From positions 2,046,001 through 2,110,000 of the forward strand of contig NZ_SHKW01000001.1 of the NCBI RefSeq assembly GCF_004217555.1: 64,000 nt of DNA, in the 5' to 3' direction. Below are positions 1 to 8,731 of this stretch, one piece after another. A model generated the notes under the pieces. The model saw only the letters and a program-made list of their open reading frames with translations, was not told the origin of the DNA and did not search any database. The number at the start of each line of letters is the position of its first letter. Position 1 is the stretch's first letter. Source of the stretch: Edaphobacter modestus (GTDB lineage: Bacteria; Acidobacteriota; Terriglobia; Terriglobales; Acidobacteriaceae). The position numbers were made by a program, and so were the translations under genes.

Positions 1-1191
1 GCGGCAGTTCGGTGCTGCGCCCGACCCTCCTTCGTCCTCTCCCGCCACCGCGGATGCGTTGTCAACGCGTGCGGCAGCGACTCCCGCGCAGGCGCTGCCG
101 TGATACCCGTCCCCGAAAACCGCGATGGGGTCGTTGCAGTTCGCGACCATCCCGCCAAAATCGAAGAATCCCGTCACTTTCGGCTGTCCGCTGGTCACGT
201 TTCCTTGAAATTCCGGATGTTCGGCGCTGACCACGCCGCCGAGGGTGACCGACTTGACACCAGTGTCCATCACGGCCAGAAGAATATTTGCCGAGCCGAA
301 GGTAAGGTCGTTGGGATCGCCGGGATTGACGCCGGCTGCGTTGGTGTCGCGCAAGGTCTGCCAAGCATCCGGAGCGTTTACGCGCCCCAGGTGCCACTGA
401 GAGGCATAGAGCTGGTCGGTCGGCGTGATCGCGTCCGGGTCGGCCGTGAATGCGATGTCCGGTTCAGCGGCGGTGATATGCGAATCGGCCTCAAGCATAA
501 GAGCCGCGTCCAGGACGGAGAAGTCCTCACCCTCCTTAAGCGTCAGGATCCAGTGGTCCTTCAAAATTAGCTTGCGCGCGACGGTGCAGCCTGCCTTCTC
601 CGCGACGGCAGCCAACTGCTTCTCGTCGGTGCCAGGGCGTGCCTGCACGTTGATATTGCGCGTGAGTATGCCGGTGCCGCGTGCGCTTGGATTCACCAAT
701 CGACCAACTTCCCTCACTTCGGGCAGCCTTCTAAGATCGGCGGCAATTCGCGCAGATTGCGTGGGATCGCAAGTAACGATGACTAGATCGCGACCGTGCG
801 GGCGTTCCGATTTCAGCTGATGTTCGCGCAGGTAGGCATCGACAGCTGCGGCACCCTCCTCGCCACGGGTAATCACACCCAACTTGTCTCCAGGACTGCG
901 GAACGGCACCGGCACATTTTTCCTCCTGAACGAGGGCATGCCCGCCTCACCCAACACCACATCCACATACTTCTTCTCCCCTGAGACTTCTACCCAGAGG
1001 TCGACCGGCGAAAAACCTTTCGCTTCCACGCGGAGTTGCACGCGACCGGGAGGGAGATTGTCAAAGACAAATCGGCCACCACTCATAGGTTTGGCTTGCA
1101 TGCCCGGGCTAAGCACAGACGCCGATCCGAGGAGACGCCGGTCGACGTCAACGACGTGGATGTACAAAGAAGTTCGATTCTGGGTGCTCAT
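1..1191 (-). CDS. Subtilisin-family (S8) serine protease, 3' end cut by the window edge
   Basis: The reading frame is open from an ATG at 1191 down to the left edge (397 codons) with no stop, so the C-terminus with the catalytic Ser is missing. The catalytic domain starts near residue 265 with the QWHLGRVNAPDAW stretch typical of S8 proteases. The catalytic Asp lies in AVMDTGV (about residue 309) and the catalytic His in YHGSACAGVAAA (about residue 364). The first 250 residues form a long N-terminal region; residues 1-80 look like a beta-rich carboxypeptidase-regulatory-like fold (PPGRVQLRVEAKGF), and the rest may be a propeptide. No signal peptide is visible at the chosen start. The start is well supported by AAGGAG six bases upstream. 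Family membership is clear from sequence; substrate is unknown. Confidence 0.9.
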   Translation of the reverse strand, partial: MSTQNRTSLYIHVVDVDRRLLGSASVLSPGMQAKPMSGGRFVFDNLPPGRVQLRVEAKGFSPVDLWVEVSGEKKYVDVVLGEAGMPSFRRKNVPVPFRSPGDKLGVITRGEEGAAAVDAYLREHQLKSERPHGRDLVIVTCDPTQSARIAADLRRLPEVREVGRLVNPSARGTGILTRNINVQARPGTDEKQLAAVAEKAGCTVARKLILKDHWILTLKEGEDFSVLDAALMLEADSHITAAEPDIAFTADPDAITPTDQLYASQWHLGRVNAPDAWQTLRDTNAAGVNPGDPNDLTFGSANILLAVMDTGVKSVTLGGVVSAEHPEFQGNVTSGQPKVTGFFDFGGMVANCNDPIAVFGDGYHGSACAGVAAARVDNASAVAGEDEGGSGAAPNCR

Positions 1192-1560
1192 AGAGAGCTC
1201 CTTGGCGACGCGGGATTACATACCTGGCCTGCATGGATGTTGAGCGAACGAGGGGAACGTTTCAGCAATTGATTGATTTAAGACAGCGCCTAACCACCAC
1301 ATCAGGGTCGTAACCCGAAGTTCGTAAAGTAAGTGATATGCCGCGTTTTGAAGGGACCGGGAAGGAAGGACCGAAAAAGAAGTCTTGTGGGATCGACGTT
1401 AAGTTACCGGAAGACTATGGCCATGTTCGCCGATTTAGTCAAGCCAATAGTTCAAAAAAAATCTTTGTCCGACGGCGTGCTTTCTGTGTAACTGCCGCGT
1501 CTTTACTTTCTGCTTCGGAGAGGGCAGCTGGATGATGTTGTCCAATTCCTGTTCCTTTCT
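1192..1560. other. Gap between protease and unknown gene; no gene seen
   Basis: About 370 bases separate the divergently read start of the protease (only its own ribosome binding site is clear) from the stop of the next minus-strand gene. Short open frames here have no binding site and no recognisable product. I see no RNA gene or strong hairpin. Confidence 0.5.
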
Positions 1561-2598
1561 CTAAGCAGCGTTGTCCAGGGAGAGCGAGATGTGGGCGGCT
1601 ACGATCTTTGCGGGTATGTATTGAACCCAATAGCGTGTCGTCCGTTCCGCCTCCGATTGCTTCTGTTTCTTGCGCTTGTTCTTCCGACGGCCTGCGCGAC
1701 CGGCGATGGTCCGGTCGATGACTAACTGGAACTGATCGAGGGTAACACCGAAGGCGATAACGGCCTCGAGATCACCAATCGTCTCTAGTACCTCAATTGC
1801 GTAGTCAGCAGACTTTTTGCGGCGGCCGGTGCCGCAGTATTCATTTCGGGTCAGTTCGCCCCAGTAACGGGCTTCAGCAAACCATCCGAAGGGTGCGACG
1901 TCGGTAACATCCCCTTGATACGCGGCGAAGATGGAATCATAGAGAATCTGCTTTACAGCCTCGACTTCAGCAATGATCTCGCGTCGCTGCTCAGGAGAGA
2001 GCTTGGACCATTTAGACTTGGCATCTTTGACGGCTAACTTCTGCCGGCGCTCGACTTCGCGGCAGATTAGCCAGCCTTCACCAAGGGTGAGCTCATGGGC
2101 ACTACATACCGAGATAGGCTTGCGGCCGGCTTTCTGGGCCGCACGTATCTCACGTGCCACAGTGCGAAGGAAGCGGCCCGGCTTAGCCATTAGACGCTTG
2201 CGCTCCGTCCTGAACAAGAAATCCCGCTCACGCTTGGCGAACCGCTGGAAGATCGCCGAGCCGGTATCGCCGATAACAATGGCAGTAAGTAGCGCTTTAC
2301 GATCGTAGCTGGTTAGGTGGTACATCTTATTCTGCTGCCGCTCAAAGAATTCCCGGTCCGATGCCTTTTCTAGACACTCGCAACTCTTAGCCTTTCCGGT
2401 GATCAAGGCAGAGGTTCTGGCGATACCGTGGCGATCACATGACGAGCATGAGAAAACATGCTTGGCATTGCGGTCGCGCTTATTATTCGCCCTGCTTCCT
2501 GGACCTGCTTCCACCCTGGCCATAGCGCCGGCAGGGGCTGGATAGAGTATCCGGCCCGCCCTGACTATCGCACCGTCCACTAGCTGCCTACGTCTCAT
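1561..2598 (-). CDS. Unknown basic protein with a possible zinc site
   Basis: I do not recognise this gene. The product is about 345 residues, basic, and soluble (no signal or membrane helices). Near the N-terminus are two Cys pairs, FSCSSCDRHG and SCECLEK, about 25 residues apart, which could bind zinc. A central Lys/Arg-rich helical part and the C-terminal GRRKNKRKKQKQ tract suggest nucleic-acid contact, but this is inference. The longest frame begins at a GTG at 2628, but a perfect AGGAGG lies directly against that GTG with no spacer, so I place the start at the ATG at 2598; the choice is uncertain. It is alone, convergent with nothing obvious, and next to a long repeat-rich gap. Confidence 0.6.
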   Translation of the reverse strand: MRRRQLVDGAIVRAGRILYPAPAGAMARVEAGPGSRANNKRDRNAKHVFSCSSCDRHGIARTSALITGKAKSCECLEKASDREFFERQQNKMYHLTSYDRKALLTAIVIGDTGSAIFQRFAKRERDFLFRTERKRLMAKPGRFLRTVAREIRAAQKAGRKPISVCSAHELTLGEGWLICREVERRQKLAVKDAKSKWSKLSPEQRREIIAEVEAVKQILYDSIFAAYQGDVTDVAPFGWFAEARYWGELTRNEYCGTGRRKKSADYAIEVLETIGDLEAVIAFGVTLDQFQLVIDRTIAGRAGRRKNKRKKQKQSEAERTTRYWVQYIPAKIVAAHISLSLDNAA

Positions 2599-3698
2599 AC
2601 ATCTCTTTCGTAAGAAATCTAATGTCACCCTCCTATAAGGAACACAATAGAATCATTCCTCGACAACGGGTCGCCCCAAACCGAACCGCTAAAAGCCATT
2701 TTCGCAGAATCCTTCGCCCTACCAAACGGCCCATTCCTGCTCCCCGACCCCCTCTCGGGGTCCGGCGGCACGGGCCTAGACCATTGCCGTCCTGTGCAGA
2801 TAGCTAAAGCATCGCCATCTCTGCCGAACAACGACCTCTCATGGCGGGAGTTTCCGGTCATTCTTATCCGCCTTGGACGAAAACATTTTGCGATCGATGC
2901 CGCATTTTCTTTCCGCCATGCCCATAATTCCCATGCAAAGGCGGCCCGTCAAGCGGCCGCCCTATGTAACATTCGAAGACTAGACGATACCTGCACGATC
3001 TTCACTCCACCGGTTTCCCATTTCCTGCCGACCTGCTAGACCGCCAGCGGAAACGGTACATGTGCCCGCGTCATGTCTCGGGTTCCCTTCGTCGAATCGC
3101 TCCACAGAATGAATTTTGGCGTTAACTGCGGTATGAATTACCCGCCTCAATGACTAGCTTGAGAAGAGTCGGAGCCCTGATCAGGGATGAAGGTTTCTCT
3201 CAACGGAGGCAACCTCTTCGGCTTTCCTTTGCAGACTCCTGGCTGCCCTCGAGGGAGGGGCACCACACCCTCCGCCAGCGCAACGGCGCTGGCGATCGGT
3301 TTCAGTAGGCTGAAAAGCACTCAACCGACCATTCGGTGCAAGGCGGCCCTCAGGTCGGCCGCCTACTAAAACATCCAGGAGCTGGAAGCAAAAACTCACA
3401 CTGTCAGCTGTGCCAATCAAAGTCACCACCGCTTGATCCTGGGGATCAGCGGACATATGTGCTGCGTCTTAGTCCTGTCCGACCCTTGGAAGACTGGCGC
3501 GCTCCGTTACAGATGTAGCGGAGATGGCGGCAGCGAAAGCCGGCCGAAGGTTCGCGCTTTGAGTAGTGCCGCAGAGGTAGTGATGATGGATGGGTTTCTT
3601 TGTAGTGAACGGCAGTGGAATAAATCGACATTTCTTGTCGACATTATCCGTATACGCTAGGTCGGCGGGAGTCGGAGCCGTTTGTCAGATCCAATGCA

Positions 3699-3713
3699 TA
3701 TGTACTTATGCGT
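3699..3713 (+). repeat. Repeat TATGTACTTATGCGT, copy 1
   Basis: First of four exact copies. It continues GGAAAT to base 3719, so the 21-base unit 3699-3719 is identical to the one at 4294-4314. It forms an inverted pair with copy 2 about 80 bases downstream. Confidence 0.9.
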
Positions 3714-3793
3714 GGAAATAGAGCTTGGTTGCGCTTGCGATCGTGACAGAGAGGCGATCCGAACAATCTCGAATGTACCGGCGAGTATGGTCA

Positions 3794-3808
3794 ACGCATA
3801 AGTACATA
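3794..3808 (-). repeat. Repeat TATGTACTTATGCGT, copy 2 (inverted)
   Basis: Inverted copy. The match to copy 4 extends on both sides, so 3791-3813 is the exact reverse complement of 4457-4479 (23 bases). Confidence 0.9.
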
Positions 3809-4293
3809 CGGTCGGTTCTTGGATCCGTGTTCAGCTCATGAATCTAGCTTGCCGGCCCCCTTCGGGCGGCCGTCTACTAAGACACCTGGAAACGAAGGTC
3901 CGTACAGCCAACGAATCCTAGTCTGAGCCACTGCCGCTTGAGCCTGGGAGCAGTGACACATACTCGCAAGCATTCACTTCTCCACCCACGTATGATCGCG
4001 CGCGAAGCCTCCCATGTGGATGTATCGGAGACCACGGCGGCAAAGCCACCCTACCGGGTGGGCGCTTGCGGTCGTGCCGCGGACGCAGCGATGGCAGCCG
4101 ACAGACCCAGATGTTTATTAGTCCCAATCTTTAGACAACACATGTCGATCAACATTGATCCGCCTTTGTATCATCGACTTACTTATTAGCGGCTAGTCTT
4201 GAACGGCTTCGTCGGATTCATATAAGGCGGCCGCTTGAACCGCCGCCAGCGCGGATTTTCTGAGTGATTATGTCGTTGGTCGATTCGACACCG

Positions 4294-4308
4294 TATGTAC
4301 TTATGCGT
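4294..4308 (+). repeat. Repeat TATGTACTTATGCGT, copy 3
   Basis: Same flank (GGAAAT) as copy 1, giving 21 identical bases. It lies 150 bases before copy 4. Confidence 0.9.
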
Positions 4309-4461
4309 GGAAATTGCACGGAAATAGATCTGGTCGGGGTCGGAACGGGCAGGTGAAGGGATGAACTTACAGGGCGGGAGGATACCGTGCTTAGAAGTGC
4401 GGTCAACGTACCGGCGGGTCTCAAATTATGGTGCTGGACTCGGAATCTAAGCGTTTGACCG

Positions 4462-4476
4462 TATGTACTTATGCGT
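4462..4476 (+). repeat. Repeat TATGTACTTATGCGT, copy 4
   Basis: Same flanks as copy 2 (GACCG before, TGA after) but in direct orientation relative to copies 1 and 3. The four copies therefore fall into two sub-types by flank. Confidence 0.9.
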
Positions 4477-4816
4477 TGATTACACCGAGGATCTCTACGC
4501 GGCCGCTTGACGCGCCCGCCCTGAACAACCTTCTGGTAGTGCTTTTCCCTACTACTACTACTTGCCCCAGCCACCGCTGACGAAGTGAGCCACTGCCACA
4601 GTGACCGGCCCGATGACGCTTGAGCGGCAGCGGGAGAAGAGGGCACGGGATGGCTCGAGTCACAATGCTTACGGTCTCAACTTCTAATCAGCACATGGTC
4701 GTTTTTCCATTTCGACGACCAGAGTGAGACCGATGGCAGCGACCCTTTGCCGGGAGTCCAGCATCCTCAGCGGCAATGCTTTGGTTCGCGTAGGGCCGAG
4801 TCGCAATGTAGGGCTA

Positions 4817-5085
4817 TGAACGATCCCTATCCATTTGAAAGAGAAGGCGAGTATGAAAAACGCGCCGGTTGTAGATACATGTCTATTTCATCAGTGTCGC
4901 CGCTCTGGACTCCAGCAGAGGCCGGGGTCTTCTTGGGCCTTCATCCTAAAACAGTCCTTCGCTTTGCAAGAGAGAAGGTAATCCCAGCTCTGCGCCTCGG
5001 AAAGCATTGGAGGTTTCGGGCAGAAGATCTGACATCCTGGGCCGCCAAGCAGGTAGAATCTAGCTGCCAGCCCGTGGGCGAGTAA
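4817..5085 (+). CDS. Excisionase-like helix-turn-helix protein
   Basis: About 89 residues with a MerR/excisionase-type HTH (HTH_17 family): LWTPAEAGVFLGLHPKTVLRFAREKVIPALRLGKHWRFRAEDLTSW. The pattern 'aeaa-lG-h-tV-r-ar-g-ip-lrlG--wRf---dl--W' is the family signature, with the recognition helix around HPKTVLRFAR. Such proteins direct excision or regulate the integrase of integrative elements. The start is uncertain: ATG 4817 is taken, ATG 4879 (MSISSVSPL) would also keep the whole domain, and the frame is open back to 4747. Its stop overlaps the integrase start (TAATG at 5083-5087), so the two are translationally coupled. Confidence 0.8.
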
Positions 5086-6257
5086 TGGAGATCGACATGT
5101 CCTTTACTCGTCAAAGTAGATATCAACAGGGTTCCATCAGCCGCGTCAGTCGCTCCAAAGGCCCAGATGTGTGGGTTTATCGTTGGCGCGAACTTCAACC
5201 GGATGGCTCCCGGCTTCAAAAAAAGAAGATTATCGGAACCGTGAAGGAATTCCCTCGACGCTCAGATGTACAGCGCGAGGTAGAAAACCTACGGTCGGAG
5301 ATAAATGCAGAGCAAGCAGATATCGGAAGAACCACGTTCCGCGAACTCTGGGGCCACTTCCAGACTAACGAGCTGCGCTCTCCAATAGCCGACCGTTCGC
5401 CGACCACAATCCAGTGCTACGAGGAGAATCTGAAAAGGCATATCCTTCCTCACTGGGGAGACTGTTTCATCGACGAGATCAAGGCCGTGAAGGTGGAAGC
5501 TTGGCTGTCCTCACTACCGTACGCTCCTGCAACGAAGGCGAAGCTGAGAAACCAAATGTCCTGCCTGTACTCTCACGCGATCCGACACGAGTTGTGGGAC
5601 CGCCTGAACCCCATCGCTCCTGTGAGGCAAAGCTCTAAACGGCAATCTATCCCGGACATCCTCACTCTTGCGGAAATGACAGCTATCCTTCAGAACTTAT
5701 CGCAGCCGGTTCATCGTATTGCCGTCATGGTCGCGGCCGTGACCGGCCTGCGCAGGTCAGAGATACGTGGCCTGAAGTGGCGAGACGTTGATTTCGGCAA
5801 GCTATGGCTTCGTCTAGAGCGCGGTGTAGTTCGCAACGATCAGACCAAACTCAAGACCGAAGGAAGCCGCAAAGGGGTGCCATTGAACCAGGACCTCGCC
5901 GCTGCATTAGCCGAATGGCGGCAGAACTGTCTGTACCCGACCGACAACGATTGGGTCATCGCGTCACCGACCACTGAGGGCGAATCGCCCCTCTGGCTGG
6001 ACATCGTGATGCGTGATCACATAAAGCCTGCGGCCGTGAAAGCGAGCATCACGAAGCGGATCGGATGGCATACTTTTCGTCGCTCGTTGGCTTCCATACT
6101 CGCTGCGAAAGGCGAGCATGTAAAGGTTGTGCAGGAGCTTCTGCGACACTCCAATTCTTCTATTACGATGGAGCTTTACCAGCAGGCTGAGGCAGACGCG
6201 AAAAGGGCAGCGCAGAACCACGTCAACGGCCTCTTCTTGACAGAGAAGGCAAGCTGA
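5085..6257 (+). CDS. Tyrosine recombinase / integrase
   Basis: Full-length 390-residue phage-type integrase. It has an N-terminal DNA-binding region (about 1-85), a SAM-like core-binding domain (about 86-180, ELWGHFQTNE to NPIAPV) and a C-terminal catalytic domain. Catalytic residues are visible: Arg223 and Glu226 in TGLRRSE, His329 and Arg332 in WHTFRRS, His355 in LRHSN and the nucleophile Tyr365 in MELYQQ. It should integrate or excise the surrounding element at an attachment site, commonly a tRNA 3' end. The ATG at 5085 overlaps the stop of the excisionase-like gene. ATG 5097, with GGAG six bases upstream, is an alternative start. A strong hairpin follows the stop. Confidence 0.95.
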   Translation: MEIDMSFTRQSRYQQGSISRVSRSKGPDVWVYRWRELQPDGSRLQKKKIIGTVKEFPRRSDVQREVENLRSEINAEQADIGRTTFRELWGHFQTNELRSPIADRSPTTIQCYEENLKRHILPHWGDCFIDEIKAVKVEAWLSSLPYAPATKAKLRNQMSCLYSHAIRHELWDRLNPIAPVRQSSKRQSIPDILTLAEMTAILQNLSQPVHRIAVMVAAVTGLRRSEIRGLKWRDVDFGKLWLRLERGVVRNDQTKLKTEGSRKGVPLNQDLAAALAEWRQNCLYPTDNDWVIASPTTEGESPLWLDIVMRDHIKPAAVKASITKRIGWHTFRRSLASILAAKGEHVKVVQELLRHSNSSITMELYQQAEADAKRAAQNHVNGLFLTEKAS

Positions 6258-6269
6258 CGCTCGGACACG

Positions 6270-6299
6270 ATCAGGGGTCGCCGTTAGGGGACCCCTGAT
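6270..6299. terminator. Hairpin between convergent genes
   Basis: ATCAGGGGTC and its exact complement GACCCCTGAT form a 10-bp stem around a 10-base loop, between the convergent integrase and the membrane-protein gene. No T-run follows on either strand, so it may be a weak or factor-assisted bidirectional terminator. Confidence 0.6.
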
Positions 6300-6313
6300 G
6301 TCTCACAGGGCGA

Positions 6314-6871
6314 TCATGACTTGAGAAGTACGATCACGTAGAGAGCTAGGAGCAGTGCGAGGGACGCAATCATTGTGATTTGAGCGTTGAGAACCCATTT
6401 CGCCTTATCAATGACACACGATTCAATACTCGCGAGAGCATTGTTCCAGTGGTCGAGGCGTGAGTTGTAATAATTGAGAACGTGCGCCAGTGAAAACTCT
6501 TCGCAATCAAGCTCTGCTAGGTCTTTAGCTTCACGAATCTGTTCAGCAGCGTCAAAGGGCACGACTACTTCTGTGACTTTTGCTCCCGTCAAGGCGAATA
6601 TCACGGAGAACAAGGCAGTGACAGGTGGGGCAACAATAAGCAAGATCCACCAATGACGAGCGCTGACTAGAACTGGAATCCGCCCGTCCTTCACGAAAGC
6701 GGCGACTGCCGCGAGAACCAACCCACTGATGGTAGCTGTGGACTGGGATTTCGTATCTAGGGCTGCAAACCCCTTGTAGTAGTCCTCGTATTGTTTGGCA
6801 GCACTGTCGCACGCATTGGTGGAGACACCTAATTGATCGCGGAGGCACTTGTTTTCATCAGGAGTAATCAC
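6314..6871 (-). CDS. Membrane protein of unknown function, cargo of the integrative element
   Basis: A 185-residue protein with three hydrophobic segments: about 47-62 (ISGLVLAAVAAFV), 73-95 (WWILLIVAPPVTALFSVIFAL) and 160-183 (MIASLALLLALYVIVLL). A cytoplasmic stretch lies between the second and third. The FAALDTKSQSTATISGLVLAA part, a DTK motif leading straight into the first helix, resembles the start of membrane effector modules found in nucleotide-signalling phage defence (PycTM/SLATT-like), but the resemblance is weak. No cyclase or other sensor gene is next to it. Its ATG overlaps the stop of the upstream small gene (ATGA at 6868-6871), so the two form a coupled pair. Confidence 0.75.
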   Translation of the reverse strand: MITPDENKCLRDQLGVSTNACDSAAKQYEDYYKGFAALDTKSQSTATISGLVLAAVAAFVKDGRIPVLVSARHWWILLIVAPPVTALFSVIFALTGAKVTEVVVPFDAAEQIREAKDLAELDCEEFSLAHVLNYYNSRLDHWNNALASIESCVIDKAKWVLNAQITMIASLALLLALYVIVLLKS

Positions 6872-7059
6872 CGCTTTTTGGCCGCCTTTTTCGAGGCCTT
6901 CTTGACGGCCTTTTTGACGGACTTCTTTACAGTCGTACCTCTCATCAAGTTGATTGTTCCGGCACGCATGGGTCCGTGGACAGAGCAGTAGTTAGCGCCG
7001 ATTCTTGCCTCGTGAATGCAGCGCGTACCGTTAATGAGCCTGCCGATACAACGTCCCAT
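6868..7059 (-). CDS. Small Cys/His and Lys-rich protein
   Basis: A 63-residue protein. The N-terminal half has the pattern RCIGRLINGTRCIHEARIGANYCSVHG, i.e. C-x8-C-x10-C-x2-H, a small zinc-knuckle-like motif (G-RC---A--G--YC--H) known in several tiny phage or island proteins. The C-terminal half is a histone H1-like tail of repeated KKAVKKASKKAAKK. DNA or RNA binding is inferred. The frame is open upstream to 7401, but a GGAGGGG five bases before the ATG at 7059 decides this start. The longer frame would run through a tRNA fragment. It is coupled to the downstream membrane protein by a 4-base overlap. Confidence 0.75.
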   Translation of the reverse strand: MGRCIGRLINGTRCIHEARIGANYCSVHGPMRAGTINLMRGTTVKKSVKKAVKKASKKAAKKR

Positions 7060-7286
7060 CGAAACCCCTCCAAACGGCCCTGGAACACGTTGTATATGAA
7101 TGATTTCTGCCATACAAGGACGTTCTGACCATTGGCTAATGTTTGGTGAGATTCCTCTAGCCAAGGTGGTTGCTGAATAGACCAATTTCAGAGACACTTC
7201 AGTCAGTGCCTTTTTAGTGCCCTTGTTTTGGGAGAATTTCGACTCGCTTATAACTTCTAAATCTATGTTATTGAACGATTTAGATA

Positions 7287-7349
7287 TGGTGGGCGCAGCA
7301 GGATTCGAACCTACGACTTCCACCGTGTGAAGGTGGCACTCTACGCGCA
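7287..7349 (-). other. tRNA-Val 3' fragment, probable attachment-site scar
   Basis: On the minus strand this reads as the 3' part of a tRNA. It has the end of a D-arm (GTAGAG), an anticodon arm CCACC-TTCACAC-GGTGG with anticodon CAC (Val), a T-arm GTAGG-TTCGAAT-CCTGC, the acceptor strand and an encoded CCA. The 5' acceptor strand and D-stem are absent; TTATTGACGG sequence is found instead. A tRNA lacking its 5' half is not functional, but it is what integration at a tRNA 3' end leaves behind. Confidence 0.75.
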
Positions 7350-7435
7350 TTTTATTGACGGTAAAGGGCTTATAAGTTGATTGAGTCGACAAAACCGGCA
7401 CAATCGGCGCTATTTGCTACCAAATTGCTACCAAC

Positions 7436-7982
<547 letters not shown>

Positions 7983-8729
7983 TCAAACATCCTTGACTCT
8001 TATCGCAATCAGCAGGAGAAGAATAACCTCGGGTATAAGAGCGCGGTTTCCCCAATGTGTCACCGCGAGACTGCCGGTTGTGGCCCCGACAAGAAAACTT
8101 CCGCAAATGATGGCGAAGATGCGTGACTTGCTTCGGGCGGTCTCCTTATCGGAGGTAAATAGCCAATCAAACAGCCCTGTACTCAGCGTGCTCAGATTGC
8201 CGGTGGTAAAGGTAGAGGTATAGGTATGCGGCCCAACCATACGAAATGTGATTATCTGCATCGAGGCGGCAAAGGTGATGGGTACGGTAATCCAGAAGTC
8301 GGGAGTGCGATTCGGAAGAAAGGCCAATAAGAAGAGGATGATGATCTCTACAAGCAGGACAGCCGCATAAGGATTACGCACGATTCGCCGAAACAGAGGG
8401 AGGTGCAAGGCTCGCGCAGCCCAAATGCCGAGCATGAACATGAAAAGCGGTGGCAGGTGACGAAAATTTGGGTGTCCAGGGGAGGACAGGACCTCCATCC
8501 CAAGATAGACAATATTTCCGGTCATGGCGTTGGCAAAGATTCTGCCGTGCCCCGCAAACGTAAAACCATCCAGATACCCACCGGCGAGAGCGAGTGCGGC
8601 ACTCACTCCGACAGAATGCCGATAGTCGCGATATTCGTTCGCCCCTGATGCGGCCTGAATGTCCAGTCCCATGGCACTCGAATGATACGTGAGTCCGCCA
8701 CATCTGACCTTTGACGTTGATGGAGTCAC
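7983..8729 (-). CDS. DUF1275 (YoaK-like) membrane protein
   Basis: A 248-residue protein with about six membrane helices. It carries the family signature AGGYLDGFTFAGHGRIFANAMTGNIVYLG near residue 45, where the G-Y-D and MTGN motifs are characteristic of DUF1275. The biochemical role of the family is not established; a small-molecule transporter is often assumed. The GTG start at 8729 lies two bases after the cydB stop, suggesting cotranscription with cydAB. An ATG at 8672 is a possible alternative. Family call is firm, function is not. Confidence 0.85.
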   Translation of the reverse strand: MTPSTSKVRCGGLTYHSSAMGLDIQAASGANEYRDYRHSVGVSAALALAGGYLDGFTFAGHGRIFANAMTGNIVYLGMEVLSSPGHPNFRHLPPLFMFMLGIWAARALHLPLFRRIVRNPYAAVLLVEIIILFLLAFLPNRTPDFWITVPITFAASMQIITFRMVGPHTYTSTFTTGNLSTLSTGLFDWLFTSDKETARSKSRIFAIICGSFLVGATTGSLAVTHWGNRALIPEVILLLLIAIRVKDV

Positions 8730-8731
8730 CT

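Larger units (their letters stand above)
2629..4816. other. Long gene-free region rich in short repeats
   Basis: More than 2 kb without a credible gene. It contains four copies of the 15-mer TATGTACTTATGCGT, two copies of a GGCGGCC-CTACTAA-type motif (3353-3380 and 3864-3890, degenerate), two copies of GCGGCCGCTTGA (4227-4238, 4499-4510), and GC-rich hairpins such as CGCCAGCGC-AACG-GCGCTGGCG near 3275-3297. Small open frames here overlap on both strands and lack binding sites. It lies just upstream of an excisionase/integrase pair and could be the control or attachment region of that element. Confidence 0.6.

Noticed and set aside
3699-4479. CRISPR array
   Set aside because: Only four repeat copies, one inverted, with irregular spacing from 80 to about 490 bases and no cas genes.
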